Origin: Rallus limicola
Lineage: Eukaryota; Chordata; Aves; Gruiformes; Rallidae
DNA length: 64,000 nt
Reading direction: 5' to 3'
Assembly: GCA_022605955.1 (NCBI GenBank)
Contig: JAKCOZ010000015.1
Span: 8,623,287 to 8,687,286, forward strand
Positions 23,634 to 37,100 of this stretch are shown piece after piece (position 1 is the first letter of the stretch; every line of letters starts with the position of its first letter). The notes below the pieces were generated by a model, which worked only from the letters and a program-made list of their open reading frames with translations, did no database searches and was not told the origin of the DNA. The position numbers and the translations under genes were made by a program.

Positions 23634-24975
23634 CACAAGGCAGTACAGCAAAGCTGTCAATTAAAAACTAAGCAAATTAATTTTTTTTTGTGTTACATTT
23701 AGACTAGATCAAGAGAGAGAGATTCTGCCTCTTCTTATTACATTATTTTACCCTGAATACATTTTTAACAACAGCGGGATACCCTGTTACAGATACAAGG
23801 AGCTGTCAGCAGTTTTCAGTGAATGCTGAGACACTTCCAGAGTACTCTGAATGATTCAGATAATCAAAGACTGTAATCACTTCTGGATAAAACCCCTATT
23901 GCATAGTTGCCCACTGAAAATGGCTTAAGAGAAAAGCCTTTTGGGGGTTAAGTTGCCTCAGAAGGGAAGAAGAGACGTGGTTGTGTTACAAACCCACCCT
24001 GAGCAGCCGAGGCGGGGATCGCACCAGTCTGCTTGGAGGCACCTCGTGCAGCTGGGCAGAACAGCAAGTGACCCTCCATTCCAGCTGGCCTCCCCGGTGT
24101 GTTATGGATTGAGGATTTGCACTACAAGATCAGAAGAAACAGATAAAAACCTGTATTGAACTGTCCCTAGGTTACTGCACCATGAACCTGGCCATGCCTC
24201 ATGTTGCACTAGATGATAGCTATGCTTATTTGGGCCGTAATTAAAAGGGTAAAGAAGGAAAAAATCCATCTTTTGCATCATAAATCCTGATGCATCAGAA
24301 GTTAATAAAGTTCGGTCAAGTCAATCAGAACATATCAGAACAAGACGCTATGGTAAGAGCAGACCAACCACTTCAGACACTGCATTTCCCAAGCAAAATG
24401 ATCCCACATCCAGCTTGAGCTGGAATCCAAAAGGCCTTAAGTTGAATTAGAGCTAACTATAATGCAAGTTTCTCCTAATTTTTTTTAAAGCCAAATACAT
24501 TTCTTCTTTAGCAGAAGCTCAAAAGACTGCTAAGGCACGTGACAAACTGCACCAGGTTTCCCTAGCAGGCTGAATTCAGATTAATTTTCCTGATCTGTAT
24601 CAACTCTTTCTTTAAACAGATTTTAAAGCATCCACCTGGAACCTACCTTTTGTCCTCACTTTGAGTATCCTGTGCTCTAAGATCTCTTCACTCAACTCAT
24701 CTCCAAGCCTAAGCTTTGAAAGGGCTTGGAGGCCTTAAGAGCATGGTTTCATGAGAGCAGGACGTGCTCCTTCCCCCCCCACGCTCCTCATCGGTTCTCC
24801 AGCTTTCCCCTGGGATCTGAGCCAGCCTCCAGTTCTGCATTTTCTCAAAGACAAAAATGGAAAAAGTGACTTTTGGGGGCAAAACTTTAGATCTAGTTGA
24901 AGACGTTGCTTAGCTACACACGGGCATTTACATTTGTACTGCTTGTCAAGCAAAGAAAAAAGACAACTATATTGG
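23634..24975. other. Intergenic DNA, nothing recognised
   Basis: AT-rich sequence with a T run near 23681 and a C run near 24772. No coding or repeat signature recognised. Confidence 0.55.
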
Positions 24976-24979
24976 AGTA

Positions 24980-25270
24980 TCAGGGATAAAAAAGCACTTT
25001 AAGAGAGGTCATCTAGTCCACCCTCATGCTCTGAGCCAGGCTCGTCAAAGCATACGATGATACTCCTGCCAAGTTACGTGTTGTGCCAGCCTGTTCTTAA
25101 AAGACCTCCAGTGCTGGATAATCCACGTTTCACAGTGCAGGTCAGTGGCCAGGGCTCCAGTGGAGGATGCTCCCCTTGCATCAACAATGGTCCTTTCTAT
25201 TATGTTTTGGCAAACGCAGATAGGAATTTCTCCTATCTCGTAGATCAGGCTATTTCCCTTGCTTGGTTGG
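24980..25270 (-). mobile_element. Probable old, degraded CR1-type LINE fragment
   Basis: The stretch 'gaggtcatctagtccaccct' (25005-25024) followed by 'cagcctgttcttaaaagacctccagtg' matches the layout of old CR1 3' regions read on the minus strand. The later part is too diverged for confident alignment by eye. Confidence 0.5.
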
Positions 25271-27135
25271 TTTCTGTCAGCTGAGCTTTGTAGATACCCA
25301 ATAATTTCAGTCCTAGGAGAACGTTATGAGCTGTTCTCTGATGAACACATCATCAAGGACAACACTGTAATGGGTTTTTAAATTGTTTTCCTTAGTCATA
25401 GTCTTAAAATAAAAATTAAAAAGAGGCGGAAGAAATAGTACAAGCATTAGACAAATGTAATAGGAATGCTTAGACACTGTAAGAACCAAGGGAGAACATA
25501 ATTACAGACCATGTTTCACTGAAAGTGTGAGTCACTGGAGAAAACTAGAAAAATGCTTTAAATATATATATTCATTTTTTCAGCTGAAAATAATAATAAT
25601 AATTAAAAAAAAAAAGAACCCCAAACACTTTGGGGCTTGTCTCCTTGAATCCCTCTGATTCCTAAATGCAGAAACACGAACACAAGCCCATGTCCACAGA
25701 GTGTGTCGGTTTAACCCCCACCGTGAACCTGCTGCTACATCAGCAGAGGATATGGGCTTTGGACAAAACATACCTGTGATCCCAAGGGATGGTGAGAAAG
25801 ACAAGTGTGTTTGACATACAGCTCATACACCAGTGGTGCACAAAATCCATGAAGCTGGGCCACCTGGGAGCAGCCCTGTGTCCCAGCAACACCGCGTGTG
25901 TTGTGAACCTTAGAGAGCAGTCAGCAGAGGTACTTCCAATAAAGGCAGACTTGAAAACCATTGTTAACCGCAGTCCACTCGCCTGCACCTATAGGAGAGC
26001 ACTGTAAGCTCAGTATATCATAGCACATCCTACATTCACCCTCAGAAGTGGTTTTAGCCTGCAATACCCACTGTATACCACAAAGAATATAAGAAATGGC
26101 GCTACTTCAGGCCTGCAAGCAATAGTGCAGGTTAATAGCTTCAGCAGCTGTTTTTTCCCAGCTCCTGACAAGAGGAAAAAAGTGCAAAAAATGACATTAA
26201 GTGTTAGGAAGGTGGAAGTCAAGGTCACATTGGCTAAAGCAATTGGATCTCTGAAAGCTTCCTGTACTGACAGTTCTGTGCCAGTAGCTCACATCCTCCC
26301 AGCTGCTGAGTGGAGCCCTGATGCAGTGCTCCTGCCCTGTGCAGCGTGTTACTGCATCACAGCTCGTCGAGCCACAGGCAAATGAAAACCTTACAAGCCT
26401 CAAAACAGCTCATGTGACAAGGAGCAAGAAGTTGTTCCCATGAAAGACACCGCTTACAACAATGAAGGCAGCCTGTCTTACACCTACCTGGTGCCGCCAT
26501 GGCTTTGGTTACTGCACGCTGCAGAGCGGTTACACACACCCAGTGCATTCAGGTCGGTTCCCCAGAAGGCAACACCGCTGACGCTGTGCTGGATGGCAGA
26601 AACTGATCTTTCCTTACTCGCTCTTACTCCTCTGGAAACCCTGCCCATAAATTCCTCTCTACTTTTCCTTACAAATTGCAAGAGAGATGAACATACACAA
26701 TATTCTGTGCATTATTCCAGCCCTCAAGGTTGGCCTACCCCACACGTTCACTTCATTTCAACTCAGTTGCTGCCAGATGGCTTAAATCTCTGCTGATGAC
26801 TTCTGCCGGGGGTCACTGTGGTGGGTAACGCTGTCTGATGCAATCTGTTGTAAACTTACATCACAGCCTCAAAGATATCCTACAAGCCCTGCAGTGAGGC
26901 TGCATCATATCAGAGAAGTTTCTCGGTTTTGTATCTTTTTCCTATCAGCTATGTTGCACATTTACTCTTTCACTGGCATCACATACCTGCCCAGACACGG
27001 AGAAGGATACTGTCATACCAGATTAGGACAATTCTCTCTTTCCATATTCAAGGAACAGAAGGGGAAGTCACATAATGAGCTGTTGTTTCATGGGCTGTAA
27101 TTGAACTTCAAGAGTCTTCTCCAGCGAGGAACCTG
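25271..27135. other. Intergenic DNA, nothing recognised
   Basis: Contains a small (AAT)n/A-rich patch at 25588-25616. ORFs up to about 118 residues are present but lack motifs and overlap on opposite strands. Confidence 0.5.
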
Positions 27136-27139
27136 CTGC

Positions 27140-27580
27140 ATCACTCTGTGGAACCAGAGACTCCCAAGAGCTGAAAGGCACTTCAGACAGTCTCTAGTCC
27201 AACCTCCTGCTCAAAGCAAGGTCAACACTGAATTTAAATGAGGTTGCTCTGGCCACTACCGAGACATCTCTAAGGACAGAGACCCACTGGGTCCTTATTT
27301 CAATGTTAATTATTCCCACAATGAAAAATATTTTCCTTATATGTATTTGGAACATCCTGTTTATGACCATGGTCTTTCATTTTCCCATCATGCCCCCAAG
27401 AAAATATTGTCCCTCATAGGAAAGACTTCTGTGATGTTCCTTTCTTTCCTCAAGGCTGAAGGAGCCTGGTTCCCTCAGCCTCCCTTCACAGTTCATGTGC
27501 TACAGCTCCTTGACCACTAGGCTGCAGTTCTCTGGACAGTCCTTCTTGCCATTTGGAGGATACATAAAACACTTGCGTTC
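27140..27580 (-). mobile_element. Old CR1 LINE fragment, minus orientation
   Basis: Read on the minus strand it has the CR1 3' landmarks 'tctagtccaacctcctgctcaaag' (27194-27218), an 'ccactgggtcc' block and a 'caaggctgaaggagcctggttccctcagcc' block. It is well diverged with several indels. Confidence 0.75.
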
Positions 27581-29089
27581 CTCCAGCAATCAAGGATCCT
27601 CCCATGCAACCTCCACGACCTTTCACAGCTGCTAGATGGCTGTGTCCTTGCAATGGCTTCTATAAAAAAGCTTCAGAATAAATAAATGCTTCACTTATGG
27701 AACAGTTATTTCATTACGGGATGGTAAATTGTTGCCTGACTTTCCACACACAAAGATCTGAAGTTGTTCCTTCTTTTGTTCATGCCAGTATCTTTTAGCA
27801 TGCCTTTAAGAGTCCAGGCTACACGAAAAGAACATTTTCCATACTGCCTTTGTTTATGTGAATGGGACAATTGTTTAGAACACCACTTTGGGAGCCAAAC
27901 ACACAGCAATACAGAGCCGCTACACTTTCTTAGCATCACCTTTCATGAATTAGAGCTGCTTAACGCGGAGGGTTGCTGCTCACTTACCAACAAGCTCTTT
28001 TGTCAGCAAAAATACGAAGATGCCAAGCAAACACATCACATAACCCCATCAGACATCAAATGTTTCCTTCAGCAGTTCGGTGGTTCAAGACTCAGGTAAC
28101 ATACAGGAGAGTACAGACACACAAAAATACTGTATGCAAATTAGACTGCCATGGACAACACTTGCGTAAATATGACAAACACAAGAGAGCACATATACTC
28201 ATTTGCATATCAATACCCACAGCACTAGCCCTAGGTGTAAGAGGAGGCCATTACTTGTGGCATCTCTGTGCAAGGAGGCACAAGGTTCCCACTAGGGCCC
28301 ATCCCTATGGATGGCCTGGGGGGTGAAGGAAATGGATGCAGAGGGGAGTCAGTTGCAGAGGCAGAGTTGCGGGAAGAGCCTCTCCCATAACACAGCCTTA
28401 GACAGTAACCCAGCCTTTAATCACCCTCAAGGAAGGCTTGTAAAGCAGAGAAAAGAAGCAGTAACCCCAACATAGCTGGTCCCCAGGCAAAAACTACTTG
28501 CAAGGCACGGGCTTGCTCCTAAGTCTTTCTGTCATAAGCTTCCCTGCGGTCCAGCTTCGCCAAGCAGCTGAGGTCAGTCCTGCACGAGTTTTGCACAAAG
28601 ACATGCAACTACTTTATAAATAAACAATGATATTAGCAGTATTCCAAAGAACTTCATCTTTTGCAGAATAGTCTTTTCCCTCCTTAGTCACAACAGGCTA
28701 AAACATCCCAAGTAATATAAACACCAAAGCCGTCTTTACAGAATTGCCTAGAGATATCTAAATTAATATGACTCATGCTATTATGGGCTGTTTATATTAA
28801 AAAATAAGTAATTGAAGATAAAATTAAGAAGTTTGTACATTGATTTCTTAATTATTGCTGTTGATTTCCTACCTAAATTAAATGTCTGTCTTTGTGCCTG
28901 TTTGCATGGTGTACTACATCCAGTAACGAACAAGGGGTTATCAAGGAGATAAGACACTGCTTGGTGTCTGTAGAACGTTCAGCATTTGCCAGCACATGAG
29001 CTACTTTTGAGATCTCCTATAAAGAGCAGAAAAAATTGCTACAAGGTTTTACCCTCTTCTTGCTACCTTGTTGTACTGGGCTAGACTTG

Positions 29090-29120
<31 letters not shown>

Positions 29121-30345
29121 AATCCCTCCTGTTTAAATGTTCTCCTATTTAAACTTCAAGTATTTGGATTAAAATCCCTGGATTGAAATTCTCATTCCAG
29201 CCAGGCCAAGAGGTAAGGCCAGCTTTAAGATTTTACTACATCCCTGCAAAGAGTGAAACAAACCAAAGAAATCTGTTGCCATCCAGTCACTTGGATTCTG
29301 TATTCGAATTGGATTGACACAGGCACCCACATACTCACAGACATCGTCTGTGCATGCATAGAAACACAGGGCACACATGTACTGATTAATTCTCTCCACA
29401 GTTAAAATCTTCCAGCTACAAACACCACTTCAGAGAATGGAGTCAAATTGCTTAAATTAAGTCACTGAGGTTTAAGCAAGAGTTACTTTTCAGGATTTTT
29501 TTATTATTATGCATTCACTTTAAAAGCATTGCAGAAGTCTCATGGCATGCCTAGAGAGACATCATCGTGCTGGTAAAAAAACCTCAAGATGCTTGTGTGA
29601 AAACCTGTACTCTACTGTGTCCCTCAAGTACCATTATTCCATGAAGATAATATTGTCCTAATGTAATTGCAACTCCACGATGTTGCTGTTATTGCCTCTT
29701 AATAACACATGTTTAACTGTGTAGGACAAGGAACAAACGGACTGTGAAGAGCCATGACACAGCAATTGTATCCAAGACAATTTCCTTCATAAAATTTAAA
29801 AAAAACCCCAACAACCTGGAAACCTGATTTTGCATAAGTTAATTGCAGCAGGAAAAATTTCAATGGGAGGCATTAGAACAGTGCCACAGTTAAAATACAA
29901 TAGTCAGCAAGGCAAATTACAGACTTCTTTTAAAATTAATATCAAACACCAGCTCAACAAGCTAAATATGTAAATGTCTCAGCTGAAATTCAGCTGTTTT
30001 CTTTAAATCAAATCTACAGACTCCTCTTTGGAACATTATTACACACTCCTTTGTGCTCTCGCCTAGCAACAAGCCTTCTGGTGCTGGATGCTCTCAGGAG
30101 CGATACTCTTATTACTGAGACATACCAGCTCTTTACATCTGCTGCTGTTTGCTTTGGGGGGAGGCAGCCCAACTCCAGGCACTCTCCACACTTGTTCTGT
30201 CTGAAACGACGACCCTGTAACTCAGGCTAGAGAAGTCTGTATGTTGTTAACGTCATCTGTAACTTGGAGTGTCTTAGGGAAAAGCGTACATGGACCAGGG
30301 GGCGGAACGCTGATCCTGGCCAAGACTGTTGTGCGTGTAGGAGTT
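27581..30345. other. Intergenic DNA with a CA microsatellite
   Basis: AT-rich single-copy sequence. It includes a CA dinucleotide run at 29093-29120 and no recognisable exon. Confidence 0.5.
29093..29120 (+). repeat. (AC)14 microsatellite
   Basis: A perfect AC dinucleotide run of about 28 bases, likely to vary in length between individuals. Confidence 0.95.
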
Positions 30346-30350
30346 AAAAT

Positions 30351-31110
30351 CACAGAATCCCAGACTGTGTTAGGTTGGAAGGGACCTTCAAAGGCCATTG
30401 AGTCCAACCCCCCTGCAGTGACAGAGACACCTTTCCCTAGATCATATTGCTCAGAGCTTCATCAAGCCTGACCTGGAATGTCTCCAGGGATGGGGCCTCC
30501 ACCACCTCTCTGGGCAACCTGTGCCAGGGTCTCACCCCACTCAGAGTGAAGAACTTCCTAATGTCAGATCTAAACCTCTCCTGCTCTAGTTTCAAACCAC
30601 TTCCCTTTGTCCTATTGCTACATGCCTTTGCAAACAGTCCCTCCCCAGCTTTCCTGTAGGTGCTTTCCAGGGCTCTAAGTTACCCCTGGAGCCTTCTCCT
30701 CTCCAGGCTGAAGAAGCCCAACTCTCTCAGCCTGTCTTTGTAGGAGAGGTGCTTCAGCCCTTGAATCATCCTCATGACCTCCTCTGGATCCTCTCCAAGA
30801 GGTCCATGTCCTTCTTGTGCTGAAGGCTCCAGAGCTGGACACAGCACTGCAGGTGGGGTCTCACCAGAGCACAGCAGAGGGGGAGAATCCCTTCTCTTGA
30901 TCTTGTGATGCAGCCCAGGATGTGATTGGCCTTCTGGGCTGTGAGTGCTGGTTGTTGGCTCAGGTCCAAATTTTTCTCCATCAGTACCTCAAGTCGTTTT
31001 CCACAGGGCTGTTCTCCATTACATCCCCCAGCCTGTGTTGGTAGCAAGGATTGTCCTGACTCAAGTGCAGGAACTTACCCTTGTTGAACTCCATGAGATT
31101 GGCACAGGCA
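30351..31110 (-). mobile_element. CR1 LINE 3' fragment (~760 bp), minus orientation
   Basis: Starts with 'cacagaatcccagactgtgttaggttggaagggacc', the common CR1 3' end read in reverse. It continues past the C-terminal ORF2 region (FSLERRRL-type block, 'ctctccaggctgaagaagccc' at 30697) into the ORF2 part with the 'GCITRSREGILPLCCALVRPHL' type frame on 31047-30772. This is the longest 3' CR1 copy in the window. It is truncated at its 5' end near 31110. Confidence 0.92.
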
Positions 31111-34100
31111 ATTTGCAGGATGGTTTAACCCAGGCAGGCCTGGGGCTGTGCAGGCTGCACACCCAGCGTGGCTCCCAGACCTGAGTCCTTTTGGAGTACT
31201 CCAGTGGGGTGCAGAATAAATTCAGCCAGCTCGGAGCAACAGAGCAGACTGTGGGCAGCTTCCAGCTGCTACCACGAGTAAGCCACCTGCCTGGCTGTGC
31301 CTGCATCTGAAAGTCCAGCAAGTTCTCATGAGAACACCCTTTTGGAATGTTTTTTTTCTTGTGGGAAAATTATATGTTAGTTGGATTAAGTGAGAGGGAG
31401 GGCTTCACTCCATGGACAGCATCTAGTCTGCTCTGCACAGTGCACCAAGGGAAAATCAACCTGGTCTCCATCTGATCCTCCGTGAACATGGGGTACCCAG
31501 CACCTAAAGGGACCTAAGATTCACTTGCTACCTATGCTCCTCTTATTATCCCATCACATTAAAGCATTTATCTTACAAAGCCATTTGTTGTCAGGACTTT
31601 CTTGCTGGGATCGCAAAAGCAGCCTGTGCCAGCTCTCACCTTATCACCACCACACCCCCCATGCAAATGTTAACCTGTACAGGTAAGTAATCAGCTACTA
31701 CCAGTTATGTTCCCCCCTCTCACTGGTGTTCATTCCCTCACTGCACATATTTACCATACTAAAACCGCAGTGGAAGCCAAATTTTAATTTTCTGCCATTG
31801 CACAGCTGCACTTGTGACTCCATGCTCCAACACACAACTTGGTTGTGTTTACCAGCAAAAGCAGTCTTTTAAATGATGACCAATGCACTTAATGACTTTA
31901 ATTTATTTATAGACTCAACAAAGGCTTTAGACCCAACCTTTGCTCTCATATTGCCAAAGGCTATCATTAAATTTTAATTGACAACCTGAATCTGCCCCAA
32001 GAGACATTTCCTCATCTCTTCCAGGGTGTTGTTCCCTGCACCCAGCTTGCACTTGCTCAGAGCTGAGCAGTGCTCACAGGAGCATTAGAGGTTTTTGCCA
32101 AGCTCAATTCAAACCCCAATTCTAGATTGATGAGTTACACACCTACCCTTTGTCTGAAACAGCAGCTGTTCCTTTGTGTATGATGGGCTGGTGTTCCTGA
32201 GGAGGACTGTGGTTACTCCCTGTGGGCAGGGCTGCCAGCAAACCAGTGTGCTGACGCTTCCTACCACCCCAGTCAGAACACAGAAAGCCCTCAACCCATT
32301 GCCTCTGACCTCATCTATCATCGATGAGGTTTGGAAAAGCTCTGTGAGGAGAATAATACTCTCCAGCCTGTCTCAGCAGTAAAAGACCCACTGCTGGAAC
32401 TGACCGTTACCTGTGCAGCTGGCATTGGAGCCTGTGGGGGGAAAGAAAGAACTGCCAGAAGAGAGGAGACACTAAGGCACCTGCCCCATGGGGTTCACTG
32501 AACTGTGTCTACACTGCACACAAACACCACTTTTCCCAAGGTGTCCACTTTAGGACACTCAGCTCTGCACATTTCCATCTTGAAGCACAATCTCCACAAG
32601 CCATCCTAACCCCATTCTGCCAGACAAAAAGCAGAGCTGAGGGAAGTGGCCATTACCATCTTACGATGCATTTTGGTGCCTACCAAGTGGGAGGATATAG
32701 CCGCCTCAGTGCAGACCCAGACCCAGACCACAATCATTGCAGAGCCGAAGATGGGAGCACTCATTTGTCACCTACCACCCACAGCATCTGCGCCTTGTGC
32801 TGTGCATTCACATTTCAGGCTATACATCAATAAACAGAGAAAAGCACACAGCTGTAATATTGCTTCAGGTTGTGCTTATGGACTTCTGCTTTCCATATGA
32901 ATATTAAAATTTGCGTATATTACAAAAGGGCAGAGAGAATGCAGTACACATGCTGGTGGCAGCATTTGGGCTCTGCCCACAGTAAGGATCGTTACACCTA
33001 TTTCATTACAAGTCTTCTTCCATGGGCCTGCTTATACCTAAAAGCGCCATTGCTGATGGTGCTGTGAACACGATGCTTGTGACCAAGTCATAACACCATC
33101 ACCATGTGGACAGGCCAAACGTAACCAAGCCTTGATGCAGGGCTGCAGTGCAGGCACCAAGTACTCCTCAAGCATAAATGTGTTATTTTAACCCACAGCT
33201 CCCAAACCTTAAACCGGCAAGTACCCCGTAAGGAATAAAGAATGCTTCCCTCCATGGTGAGCTAGCACACATGCTCCCAGAGCTGTGATAGACACGTCTG
33301 CGCAGAGCCCACAAAAAGGCCACACTGTGGGAAGCGCTCCAGAGAAGCGAAAGTGCTGGGGACAGAGCAGGTATCACTGGGAGGTGGAACAGGCAAGACA
33401 GTGAGGGCGAAGGAGGGAGAAGCAGAAAACCAGACAGATACTCCATCACAGTACCATCACCTTAAAAAACAACCCCACAGCTCCCCCTCGACAAAACAAA
33501 CCCACAGCAACACAGACTTTAAATACGGGTTTTTGCAATCAGGCTGTAAAGGTAGATGAGACGTTTAGTACAAGCAGTACATTTTTATTCTGCAAGCAGC
33601 CTGCTTCTCCCTCCTGCTAGTGTCTTTTATTCCTACAAAAGACTGCCAGCTAAGAAGAGAAACCCATAGCTATAGACTCTATATAAACCAAACCAGTGAG
33701 ACCTAGAAAAGCTAAAAAAGGCAAGGCAATTAGGGAGCAAGGCAACGGAGATAAAACATGCAAACTACACAGCAGGTATCAAATGCCTTTTTTATTTATT
33801 TAAAGGACATATTTTTATTTTATATCTTTTACTGCAGTCTTGGTTCATGTTCAATGCACTCAGCCAAAGCTCACTGCAGGATCTCCTTCAACTTCAGCAA
33901 GAATTGGATCGGCTCACAGAAACACAGGTTTCATTCCCATCACCATAAACGACACACAGCACATAGGCAATATAAGCAAGATGCTCCCCCATGTATCTAC
34001 TCCTTTGAAATCATGTGGGTAGCTGCTCCCCACCCCGTGAGTTGTTTCACTTTAAAAATCAAAAGTCTCTTTAAAGATCCATCAGAACAATTGCTCCGCT

Positions 34101-37100
34101 TCAGCGGGATTGCATTAGCACACCCAGGGATATTGTCTGGCAGCCAGAATACACAGCTATTTTCTGTATTATGGCAGTGTCTAGCTAGGACATAAATATT
34201 GGGGCAGGGAGGGCAGACAGTTTGTGTCTCTCTCCTTGGTACATCCCAGTATATAAATTAGTGGGATAGTACACAGTCATGTGCCTGGCTGCTTCTTAAT
34301 CACTGGTACCACGAAACAATAGTGAATTGAGAACCAGGGTTATCAAAGTTAAATGCATCTGCACTGGGAACCTCTTCCTCAGCCTGGCTGTTGGTCTTTC
34401 CAGTAATGTGTAGCTGCTTTTCACCACAAATTCACACTGGCTTGTATTTGCGGAGAATGGCTCCAGCTACCCTTAAAGCAAAGCAAGGTGCATCTCTAAC
34501 CTGAGCAGGCATGTGGAGAGAGAGAATACTTCTTAAGCTCCTTTTCTCAGATCAACCACTGGGTCTGCAGTTGTGTAACAGGAAAACCTGCCCAAAAGCC
34601 TACAACTGTATGCAAGAACCATACCTTGAGGACTAACCCGAAGCATCCTTCAATGTATCATCTACAGTCCTGATTTACTAAGAAGCCTTTTGTATCCTTT
34701 GAGTAATTTCTGAAGGCAGGTTTCACCATGCTCTTGATTTCTGGCTTGTAATTCACCCTGGAAACACTGCTAGCTTTCCTGTTTCAGAGCAGACCCTTTG
34801 GCAGGGCCAGCAATACCAGGGTATCCGCTGGCATCTGCATACAAGCAACATATTGTGCTTGTCCCCTGCAGCCCATGTGAAGTGCCAGCAGAGATGTCCT
34901 GCAGCTGGGAAAGCCTCAAGCACCCTGCCACACCACTCACCCCTTGACTCAAAGCTGCTCCCAAGCTGAGGGATGCAGGAAATCCCTCCCAGCAGAGAGG
35001 CAGCCTCTTCCCTTGAACCCTTCCAAAGCCGCCCGGGTCCTGGACCACAGCACCCACGTGGTGTTACTTACAGAAACCCTTCTGTGATTTTCCTGACCAG
35101 ATTAACTCGCAATCCAATCAATTCCTCTCCTCACCCCCATTACTTGAGAGCTTTAAGAAGTATCTTTGCTAAAAGCTTTGCGAAAATTTCAAGTTAAACA
35201 AATCAGCCATTTTCAAATCCTTTAAAATAATCAGAACAGGCTGAGGAACTGAATGATGCTCTTGGTTCAGTTGTCCTGTTTTCACTCTACAGGCCTGTAT
35301 TTTTTTCAAGTCTTGTGTAACTGTCCTTAATTAATCTTCCAGTTAATTTCCTGAATGGACTGTAATACTGTCTACAGTGAGTACACCACTTTAAAAGCAA
35401 AGCAAATAATTTCTTCATTACTACAACGCGGTAATATAAGCATGTGTTTTGTAACCTGAACAGCATCAGAACAAACTTGCTCAGACCACTGAACAAAGAT
35501 GCCCCTTCCTTTCTGCTTATGACAGATTTTTTAAAAAAGGAAAGAAAAAGAGGAATATATTGTGGGGAAGATAGTGAGATGAGCTGACAGACTGGCTTTG
35601 TGCATACCTGCTGGATTAAATTTCCTTTAATAAAATGGAGCTGTTTCAATAACAATATTAAAATCCTAGAAGCTGGTCTCCAATAATTCATCATATATAA
35701 TAGGGGCAATCTGTATTTTGTGCTGCTTTCTTTATGACTTGGATAAATACCATCTGGCAGCAGGGTGTTGTGAGCCTTTGAAGGATTAAAATTGTGAACT
35801 CATCTTCAGATTTGCCCTAAGGTTACCAAAGAATGTTCAGTTCCTGGAAAGCCACATTGAGAGCACATTGGTCCCACCTCTCTCAGTGAAAATGGCTGTA
35901 AAAATCTCATTTGTTTTCCTAATGACCTTGTTGTTCTGGAAGAACGGAACAAGATGGATCTCTTCACATGCTAGCACATACACATGTATCTTATGTTTTA
36001 CCCCTGTTACACAGCTGCTTTTAAGCATCCTCCAAAATTAAAAAATATGCTTGAATATGTCTAGTCTGAAAAAAGCAATTAAGAAAACTGAAAAAAACAG
36101 TGTTTGTTTGAACCAGGATGTAAAAGTCCATCTTGGTGTCTGAATCATGTAAGCTTTGGTACTACAAATGCATCTGGCATTAAGGTCTCAAAGCTGAAGG
36201 TTTCTGGAGTTTGAATTCTGGTCTTTTTTTATGCATTAAGGCAAGAATTATTTGGAACATACATATAGTCAGAAATTTCCATCCCTCAGGTGGGGATACA
36301 TTTGGTTCCTTAGTTTTCTAAGAGTATTTCAGGTCAATTGGTTTGGAAAACAGCGCCAGTCTTAACCACCTGCTTTTCATCCTTGTGCTGGGTTTGCTAG
36401 GTTTCAGAGGAATGCATGTTAAGTAGGTGACAGTTAGCAATTAAGTACACCAGGGCAGTTTTATTTCTCACATTTTGTATTTACCCTGACAGAAGTTAAT
36501 CAAGGTGTATGTTTGGAGTAATAAATACCATTCCACTTCCTATACAGGCAGTACCATTGCAGAAGCATTTGCTGAGCCTATCTGCAATGTTACCTGCCAC
36601 GAAAGCGATCGCCCCCAACTGCTGACAATAATTTCCGTATTTACACTGTGCTATTCAGGACACAGCGATAAGCGCTCGGCACAGCCAGGCTAAGGAGTCC
36701 TGACAGATATTTCCTTCTCATCCCCCCGGATTCACCTTTATAGGCCACTGATGGGAAAAAATGCAGCGTTTCTAAGCTAGGCTGAGCTGAGACTCTTGTT
36801 TTCTTTTCCTAAAAATGGGAAGGTGGCTATTTCTGTCTGTACCCAGAAACCTCCACTTGGTCAAACTTCTTTTTTAACCATCTCAAAACTCTCGTTCTGT
36901 ACTTTGAGTCTCCATCAGCAATGCCTTTATAAAGGTTCTGAGACTGGTTGGTGTGTTGGTATACACATCCATTATTCTTAGACACTACCATTAGAGTTTC
37001 TCTTCTGAAATAAACCCAAGTGCCTAAGAATGCAGCATGCAGCAATATCCAAACCGCAGTTGCCCTGGCCCCAGCATTAGAACGCTTCCTGTCTCTTAGT

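Noticed and set aside
30772..31047. Minus-strand 91-residue frame as a gene
   Set aside because: It is the inner part of CR1 ORF2 in a truncated LINE.
33758..34195. A 145-residue plus-strand frame
   Set aside because: Its translation has no domain, no flanking splice sites of note and an unremarkable composition for AT-rich intergenic DNA.
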